Below, piece after piece: positions 29,580 through 34,462 of a DNA stretch of 34,462 bases. Numbering within the stretch: position 1 is the stretch's first letter; each line of letters opens with the position of its first letter. Under the pieces are notes generated by a model. That model was not told where the DNA came from, did not search any database, and saw only the letters and a list, made by a program, of their open reading frames with translations. Where the stretch lies: positions 1-34,462 of the forward strand of contig CABSNH010000004.1 of NCBI GenBank assembly GCA_902478985.1. The letters are read 5' to 3'. Made by a program: the position numbers and the translations under genes. This stretch comes from an uncultured Collinsella sp. (GTDB lineage Bacteria; Actinomycetota; Coriobacteriia; Coriobacteriales; Coriobacteriaceae).

Positions 29580-31907
29580 TTAAGCGGAAACTGCGGCGGA
29601 AGCAGTATTGGTCTCGTCCTCGTCGGTCCATGCATACTTGGGCATGGGGCGGAAGATCTGGAAGAGCATCGCAACCAGCAGCACGATAGCCACAACCGTC
29701 CAGATGCCAAACTGGCCCAGAACAAGCAGGTTGTAGAACTGGTTGATGAACAGGCCGATAACCCAAGCAAAGGCGCACTCGTAACCGATGGCGATCGCAG
29801 TCCACTTGCCGGAATCCATCTGGTTGCGGATGGTGCCAATGGCGGCAAAGCACGGAGCGCACAGCAGGTTGAAGGCGCCGAAGGCAACGCAAGCGCCCAT
29901 GGTGGGGAACATGCCGGCAAACGCGGTCCACAGGCTCGGGTCGGTCTCGCCCGCGTCGGCGACGGACAGCAGCGAGCCGGCGGTGGCGACGACGTTCTCC
30001 TTGGCGACGAGGCCAGAGACAGTCAGCGCGGTGGCCTGCCAGGTGCTAAAGCCGAGCGGGGCGAAGATCCAAGCGACCAGGTTGCCCAGCATGGCAAGCA
30101 CGGAGTAGTCCATAAACTCCTCGGGGATGCCGTCCATCGCAGGCAGGAAGCCAAAGGAACCGTTGTAGCTACCAAAGTTGGAGAGGAACCACACCACGAC
30201 GGTGGACGCGAAGATGACCGTGCCGGCCTTCTTGATAAAGGCCCAGCAGCGCTCCCACACGTGCAGCGCCCAAGAGCGAATCGCCGGGAAGTGGTAGGCA
30301 GGAAGCTCCATAACAAACGGCGTCGGGCGACCGGCGAAGAGCTTGGTCTTCTTGAGCATGAGGCCCGAGGCGATGACGGCAAAGACGCCCAGGAAGTAGA
30401 AGAGCGGACTGATCCACGCGGCGGTGGTGGAAGAATCGCCGATGATGGAGCCCATGAGCAGGGCGATGATCGGCAGTTTGGCGCCGCAGGGGATGAACGT
30501 GGTGGTCATGACCGTCATGCGGCGGTCCTTCTCGTTCTCGATGGTCTTGGTGGCCATGACGCCGGGGACGCCGCAGCCCGAGGACACGAGCATGGGGATG
30601 AAGGACTTACCGGACAGGCCGAAGCGGCGGAACACGCGGTCCATGATGAAGGCGACGCGGGCCATGTAGCCGCAGTCCTCCAGGAAGGACAGCATGACGA
30701 ACAGCAGGAACATCTGCGGCACAAAGCCGAAAATGGCGCCCAGGCCGCCAACGATACCGTCGCAGACCAGCGAATCGACCAGGCCACCGTCCTCGGTGCC
30801 ACCCGCCACGAGGGCATCGTGCACCATGGTGGTGATACCCGGGACATAGGGGCCGTACTGTGCCGGGTCGACCGAGTCGGCGTCGTCACCCGCGGCCTCG
30901 ACAGCCTCATCGTAAGCATCGCGGCCCTGACCGAGCACATACCAACCGTCGGTGCCAAAGAGCTGATCGTTGGTGAAGTCGGTCACCGTGCCGCCCAAGG
31001 TGGAAACGGCGATGTAGTACACGCAGAACATGATGACGACAAAGATCGGCAGGCCCAGGATACGGTTGGTAACCACGCGGTCGATCTTCTCGGAGGTGCT
31101 CATCTTGGCCGGAGCCTTGGTCATGCACTCGTCGATGATGTGCGCGATGACGCCATAGCGCTCACCGGTGATGATGGACTCGGCATCGTCGTCGCAGTCC
31201 TGCTCGCACTGGGCGACCAGCTGCTCCACGCGAGCGGCCTTCTCCTTGGTGAGGTTGATGAGCTTGCAGGCGTCCGCGTCGCGCTCAAACAGTTTGACCG
31301 CGTAGTAGCGACGCTTGTTAGCGGGAACGCTCGCCGGAAGGTTGTTCTCGATGTGCGTCAGAACGTCCTCGATGGAGGAGTCGAACTTGTGCTCCGGCAC
31401 CTGCCCCTTGGAAGCAGCGGACTTCTTGACCTGCTCGAAGAGCTCCTTGATGCCCTTGTTCTTAAGAGCCGAGATCATCATGACCGGACAACCGAGCTTC
31501 TTGGAGAGCTTGTCCGTGTCGATCTTATCGCCGTTCTTCTCGACCAGGTCGGCCATGTTGAGGGCAACGACCACGGGCAGGCCGGTCTCGATAACCTGAA
31601 GCGCCAGGTACAGGTTACGCTCGAGGTTGGTGGCATCGACGACTTGGACGACAACATCGGGCTCGCCACTCATGAGGTAATCGCGCGAGCATTGCTCCTC
31701 GGGGCTGTAGGGGGAAAGCGAGTAGATGCCAGGGAGGTCCGTGATGGTAACGTTCTTGTCGCTTAGGAGCTTGGCCTCCTTTTTCTCAACCGTGACGCCG
31801 GGCCAGTTGCCAACGTAGCCGTTGGCGCCGGTGATCAGGTTGAAAAGCGTGGTCTTGCCGCAGTTGGGGTTACCCGCCAACGCGACATGGATCTGAGAAT
31901 CCGCCAT
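29580..31907 (-). CDS. feoB: Ferrous iron transporter B
   Basis: GTP-dependent Fe2+ permease, 775 residues. The N-terminal G domain has GNPNCGKTT (G1, 12-20, with Cys16 where Ser is common), DLPG (G3, 57-60) and NMAD (G4, 117-120). A helical spacer (about 180-280) and a core membrane domain follow, with gate and core segments GFVPQMFLLFVMLSFLEDCGYMAR and SSGCGVPGVMATKTIEN. An acidic loop of about 60 residues (330-390) precedes the second half. The ATG at 31907 follows AAGAAGGA. It is downstream of two feoA genes, with a 123-bp gap that contains a metal-regulator-like palindrome. Confidence 0.97.
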   Translation of the reverse strand: MADSQIHVALAGNPNCGKTTLFNLITGANGYVGNWPGVTVEKKEAKLLSDKNVTITDLPGIYSLSPYSPEEQCSRDYLMSGEPDVVVQVVDATNLERNLYLALQVIETGLPVVVALNMADLVEKNGDKIDTDKLSKKLGCPVMMISALKNKGIKELFEQVKKSAASKGQVPEHKFDSSIEDVLTHIENNLPASVPANKRRYYAVKLFERDADACKLINLTKEKAARVEQLVAQCEQDCDDDAESIITGERYGVIAHIIDECMTKAPAKMSTSEKIDRVVTNRILGLPIFVVIMFCVYYIAVSTLGGTVTDFTNDQLFGTDGWYVLGQGRDAYDEAVEAAGDDADSVDPAQYGPYVPGITTMVHDALVAGGTEDGGLVDSLVCDGIVGGLGAIFGFVPQMFLLFVMLSFLEDCGYMARVAFIMDRVFRRFGLSGKSFIPMLVSSGCGVPGVMATKTIENEKDRRMTVMTTTFIPCGAKLPIIALLMGSIIGDSSTTAAWISPLFYFLGVFAVIASGLMLKKTKLFAGRPTPFVMELPAYHFPAIRSWALHVWERCWAFIKKAGTVIFASTVVVWFLSNFGSYNGSFGFLPAMDGIPEEFMDYSVLAMLGNLVAWIFAPLGFSTWQATALTVSGLVAKENVVATAGSLLSVADAGETDPSLWTAFAGMFPTMGACVAFGAFNLLCAPCFAAIGTIRNQMDSGKWTAIAIGYECAFAWVIGLFINQFYNLLVLGQFGIWTVVAIVLLVAMLFQIFRPMPKYAWTDEDETNTASAAVSA

Positions 31908-31982
31908 TCAATCCTTCTTCCTTGTGTGCCTGCGCTGCTTTCTCCGCGCAGGCTGGATAATGTGCTTCAAAGTTGCAGCATC

Positions 31983-32002
31983 AAGTTAGAAAAACCTAAC
32001 TT
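31983..32002. promoter_or_regulatory. Candidate iron-regulator (DtxR-type) box before feoB
   Basis: AAGTTAG (31983-31989) and CTAACTT (31996-32002) form a perfect inverted repeat with a 6-bp spacer in the feoA-feoB gap. The TTAG/CTAA core recalls DtxR/IdeR sites. It suggests an internal promoter for feoB. Confidence 0.5.
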
Positions 32003-32030
32003 TATCTGCAGAAATATACGCCTCGGGCCC

Positions 32031-32252
32031 TTACTGGACCTCGACGACGGCCGCCTCCTCCTTGCGGATGGAAAGCTCGTAGCCGCGCACGTTGATCTCG
32101 ACCGGATCACCGAGCGGTGCAACCTTCACGACCTTGAACGAAGTGCCCTTGATGAGCCCCAGGTCCATAAGGTGGCGGCGAAGCGCACCCTCACCGTGAA
32201 GCTTGACGATGGTGGAGCTCTCGCCCACCTTAACGTCACCCAACGTCTTCAT
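32031..32252 (-). CDS. feoA: FeoA-family protein, downstream copy
   Basis: A 73-residue SH3-like small protein (KTLGDVKVGESSTIVKL, LRRHLMDLGLIKGTSFKVVKVAPLGDPVEINVRGYELSIRKEEA), with the usual FeoA length and ending. It probably modulates FeoB at the inner membrane. The ATG at 32252 follows AAAGGGGG. It lies 40 bases after the first feoA and 123 bases before feoB. Confidence 0.93.
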   Translation of the reverse strand: MKTLGDVKVGESSTIVKLHGEGALRRHLMDLGLIKGTSFKVVKVAPLGDPVEINVRGYELSIRKEEAAVVEVQ

Positions 32253-32292
32253 TTACTTGTCCCCCTTTCAGTGCGTACAGAAATACCGTCGA

Positions 32293-32535
32293 CTAACCGA
32301 CGGTCATGATGTGCATGGCGACCTTGGAATCGATGCCAAAGCGTGCGCCCAGCACCGTGACGATGATATTGGCGCCACTCGAGCTCACCACGTGGATTTC
32401 GTTGCCCTCGACAAAACCGAGGTCCTTGAGGTGGTGTTTCATGTCCTCATTGCCCTTTACACGAGACACGCGCACGGTTTCGCCCGCTTTTACCATCGAA
32501 AGCGGCATGGCCGGCATCTGCGGTCCGCAAGACAT
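32293..32535 (-). CDS. feoA: FeoA-family protein, upstream copy
   Basis: An 80-residue FeoA-like SH3 domain (MVKAGETVRVSRVKGNEDMKHHLKDLGFVEGNEIHVVSSSG, RFGIDSKVAMHIMTV) with a short N-terminal extension MSCGPQMPAMPL that contains a Cys. It is the first gene of the feo operon. The two FeoA proteins are clearly different in sequence, so this is not a recent duplication. The ATG at 32535 follows AGGAGC. Confidence 0.92.
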   Translation of the reverse strand: MSCGPQMPAMPLSMVKAGETVRVSRVKGNEDMKHHLKDLGFVEGNEIHVVSSSGANIIVTVLGARFGIDSKVAMHIMTVG

Positions 32536-32577
32536 GAGTGGCTCCTAACGTCAGTTCGTCCTCAACATCGACGCGAT

Positions 32578-32631
32578 AAAAGTTAACCACGTCTATGTTC
32601 GCTTTAGTAAACTAGCACGTGGTTAACTTTT
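32578..32631. promoter_or_regulatory. Large palindrome in the feo operon promoter
   Basis: AAAAGTTAACCACGT (32578-32592) and ACGTGGTTAACTTTT (32617-32631) are perfect 15-bp complements around 24 AT-rich nt. It lies 45-95 bp upstream of the first feoA and probably binds a metal-dependent repressor as two half-sites, or two dimers at the GTTAAC cores. No known consensus is matched exactly. Confidence 0.6.
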
Positions 32632-32680
32632 TGGAAAGGGTCCCTATTCAGATTTCGAAAAAGTTTCCTATATGAAACAA

Positions 32681-32714
32681 AAGAGGCACCGCAAAGAGCT
32701 GTCCTTTGCCGCGC
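32681..32714 (-). terminator. Weak terminator after the HPr-like gene
   Basis: GCAAAG (32691-32696) and CTTTGC (32704-32709), extended by GGC/GCC outside, form a stem followed on the minus strand by TCTTTTGTTT. Confidence 0.55.
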
Positions 32715-32724
32715 CCAGTCATGC

Positions 32725-32973
32725 TTAAAGCGAGAGGTTTCTAATCGACGTAACGCAGGAAGCCTCGTCTACGCCCGAAACGCGGAAGACGACGCTCTCG
32801 CCGCACTCGCCGTAGAGAGCCATGAGGCCCATGACATCGCGACCGTCGGTATGGCGGTCGCCGATGCTGACCGACACGTCGCTACGGTGCTTGGCAATGA
32901 TGTCATAGAGCAGCGCAACCGGGCGGGCGTGTAGTCCCAACGGATCTTTAATCGTCTTTGTAAACTCGACCAT
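32725..32973 (-). CDS. HPr-like phosphocarrier protein with Asp46
   Basis: An 82-residue HPr fold. GLHARPV places the phospho-accepting His at residue 15 with Arg17. The regulatory position 46 is Asp (GRDVMGLMAL) instead of the conserved Ser, so HPr kinase-type regulation is not expected. The ATG at 32973 follows GGGAGGGG; an earlier start at 32997 is less likely. It lies alone between the feo operon and aspS. It could be the general PTS HPr or a specialised paralogue; no EI or EII gene is near. Confidence 0.85.
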   Translation of the reverse strand: MVEFTKTIKDPLGLHARPVALLYDIIAKHRSDVSVSIGDRHTDGRDVMGLMALYGECGESVVFRVSGVDEASCVTSIRNLSL

Positions 32974-33058
32974 GTCCCCTCCCACGACATCACACATTCG
33001 GCCGGCAAAACCCAGCCACGTGGTAGTTATTGTACGTTACCGGCGCACCTCCGTCTCA

Positions 33059-33093
33059 CAAAAACGAGGGAAGGCACGCGTCCTTCCCTCGTT
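33059..33093 (-). terminator. Intrinsic terminator of aspS
   Basis: AACGAGGGAAGG (33063-33074) pairs with CCTTCCCTCGTT (33082-33093); T residues follow on the minus strand. About 25 bases after the aspS stop. Confidence 0.92.
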
Positions 33094-33116
33094 ACAGGCA
33101 ATATGTAGCCGCTTGC

Positions 33117-34462
33117 CTACATCAGGCGCAGGCTGACGTCCTTGAGCTGGGCGCCGCTAACGGCACTCGGAGCACCCGACATAAGGTCGGAGCCGCTGGC
33201 CGTCTTGGGGAACGCCATGACGTCGCGGATGGAGTCGGAGCCGGTGAGCAGCATGCACACGCGATCCAGGCCCAGAGCGAAACCGCCCATCGGGGGCGCA
33301 CCAAACCTGAGCGCCTCCATGAGGAAGCCGAACTGCGACTCGGCGCGCTCCTCGGTAAAGCCCAGGAGCTTGAGCATTGACATCTGCATCTCGGCGTTGT
33401 GGATACGCATACCGCCGCCGCCGGCCTCAAAGCCGTCCATGACAAAGTCGTAGGTGCAAGAACCGGCCGCCAAAGGATCGGCCTCGATCTTGGCGATGTC
33501 GGTCTCGGTCGGCAGGGTAAAGGGCTGATGCTCGGCAGCATAGGCCTTGCGGTCCTCGTCCCAATGGAACAGCGGGAAGTTGACGACCCACAGGAAGTCA
33601 TGGCCCTCGCGCTTGATCTCGAGCGCGTTGGCCATGTGGGAACGCATGCCACCCAGGATCTCGTCAGAGAGCAGGCGCGGACCGGCGGCGAACATCACAA
33701 GGTCGCCGGGCTCGACGTCCATGCGCTCGCGCAGGGCAGCCATCTCCTCGTCCGAGAAGAACTTGACGATGGGGCTGTTGATGGAGCCGTCCTCGCGGAA
33801 TGCGATCCAGGCCAGGCCCTTGGCGCCAAACGTGGAAGCTACTCCAGCGAGCTTATCGATCTTGGCACGTGCCCAGGCACCGGCACCCTTGGCGTTGATG
33901 GCCTTGACGACAGAGCCCTCCTCGTTCGCGGCAGTCGCAAAGACCTTGAACTTGGAGTTGGCAAAGATGTCGGTCAGGTCGACCAGGTGCATGTCATAGC
34001 GGGTATCGGGCTTGTCGGAGCCATAGGTGTCCATGGCCTCCCAGTAGTTCATGCGACGCAGCGGCGCGGGCATCTCGACGCCCATGCGGCCGAAGGCATC
34101 GGCCAGGACCTCTTCGAGCGCGCTCATAACGTCGTTCTGGTCCACGAAGGACATCTCGATATCGACCTGGGTGAACTCGGGCTGACGGTCGGCACGCAGG
34201 TCCTCGTCGCGGAAGCACTTGGCAACCTGGTAGTAGCGCTCGACGCCACCGACCATGAGCAGCTGCTTCAGAAGCTGCGGGGACTGCGGCAGCGCGTAGA
34301 AGTTACCCGGCTGGATGCGGCTGGGAACGATAAAGTCACGGGCGCCCTCGGGCGTGGACTTGAACAGGGAGGGTGTCTCGACCTCCATGAACTCACGGTT
34401 GTGCAGCGCCTCGCGAATGGCAAAGGTAAAGTCGGAGCGCAGCTTGAGGTTGGCCATCATCT
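33117..34462 (-). CDS. aspS: Aspartyl-tRNA synthetase, C-terminal part (cut by the window edge)
   Basis: Class II aminoacyl-tRNA synthetase that charges tRNA-Asp (or tRNA-Asn as well, if non-discriminating). The 448 visible residues include motif 2 (CFRDEDLRADRQPEFTQVDIE), the bacterial GAD insertion (about 140-270) and motif 3 (GGFALGLDRVCMLLTGSDSIRDVMAFPKT). The N-terminal anticodon-binding domain lies beyond the right edge. The Met at 34460 is internal to the gene, not its start. Confidence 0.96.
   Translation of the reverse strand, partial: MMANLKLRSDFTFAIREALHNREFMEVETPSLFKSTPEGARDFIVPSRIQPGNFYALPQSPQLLKQLLMVGGVERYYQVAKCFRDEDLRADRQPEFTQVDIEMSFVDQNDVMSALEEVLADAFGRMGVEMPAPLRRMNYWEAMDTYGSDKPDTRYDMHLVDLTDIFANSKFKVFATAANEEGSVVKAINAKGAGAWARAKIDKLAGVASTFGAKGLAWIAFREDGSINSPIVKFFSDEEMAALRERMDVEPGDLVMFAAGPRLLSDEILGGMRSHMANALEIKREGHDFLWVVNFPLFHWDEDRKAYAAEHQPFTLPTETDIAKIEADPLAAGSCTYDFVMDGFEAGGGGMRIHNAEMQMSMLKLLGFTEERAESQFGFLMEALRFGAPPMGGFALGLDRVCMLLTGSDSIRDVMAFPKTASGSDLMSGAPSAVSGAQLKDVSLRLM

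Noticed and set aside
33117..34462. Truncated or pseudogenised aspS
   Set aside because: The frame is open to the window edge and all visible motifs are intact; the missing N-terminus is caused by the boundary.

Overview
This GC-rich window reads like a chromosome segment from a gut Coriobacteriia actinobacterium, most likely Collinsella or a close relative. That assignment is inferred from gene content, GTG starts, compact GC-rich genes and dispersed hairpin repeats; no rRNA or other lineage marker is present to prove it. Twenty-four protein genes are called, one of them cut by the right edge. I see no tRNA, rRNA, CRISPR array, insertion sequence or prophage.

About 29 kb (83-29060) is a hexuronate, aldonate and pectin-oligosaccharide catabolic island. 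Left block (83-3270): a LacI regulator divergent from kdgK and eda, which take 2-keto-3-deoxygluconate (KDG) to pyruvate and glyceraldehyde 3-phosphate. Next (3663-8783): two GntR regulators around a GntP permease and an IlvD/EDD-family sugar-acid dehydratase, a likely aldonate-to-KDG branch. Then dhuD and dhuI (8944-10535) bring the unsaturated uronate released by the GH105 hydrolase to KDG. Two flavin/pyridine-nucleotide oxidoreductases of unknown role follow (10654-14021). The pectin block (14125-22685, all minus) holds a sugar isomerase-like protein, GH105, an SGNH esterase, a pectin methylesterase fused to an alpha/beta-hydrolase, a GH28 polygalacturonase and a GPH-type symporter. None of these enzymes has a visible signal peptide, so the predicted chemistry is intracellular. 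uxaA, uxaB and uxaC (23097-27695, minus) carry galacturonate to KDG, followed by a second LacI regulator.

The regulatory layer is the most striking part. A palindrome, AGGTGAACGTTCACCT or close variants, lies upstream of dhuD, GH105, the symporter and uxaC and is the probable operator of the LacI protein at 27981-29060. Directly upstream of these operators, and also upstream of gntP, is a second conserved element (CCGTT, about 16 bp, CCGTT, with CGTCAAAA-like bases between) that I cannot assign to a known regulator. Four copies of a 66-67 bp imperfect palindrome with GTTGCGGTGAAATA-like ends sit between genes, and several other long hairpins surround kdgK and eda.

The right end (29204-34462) is housekeeping: a ferrous-iron uptake locus (two feoA genes, feoB, a small Cys-rich membrane protein), an HPr-like protein with Asp at the regulatory Ser46 position, and the 3' part of aspS.
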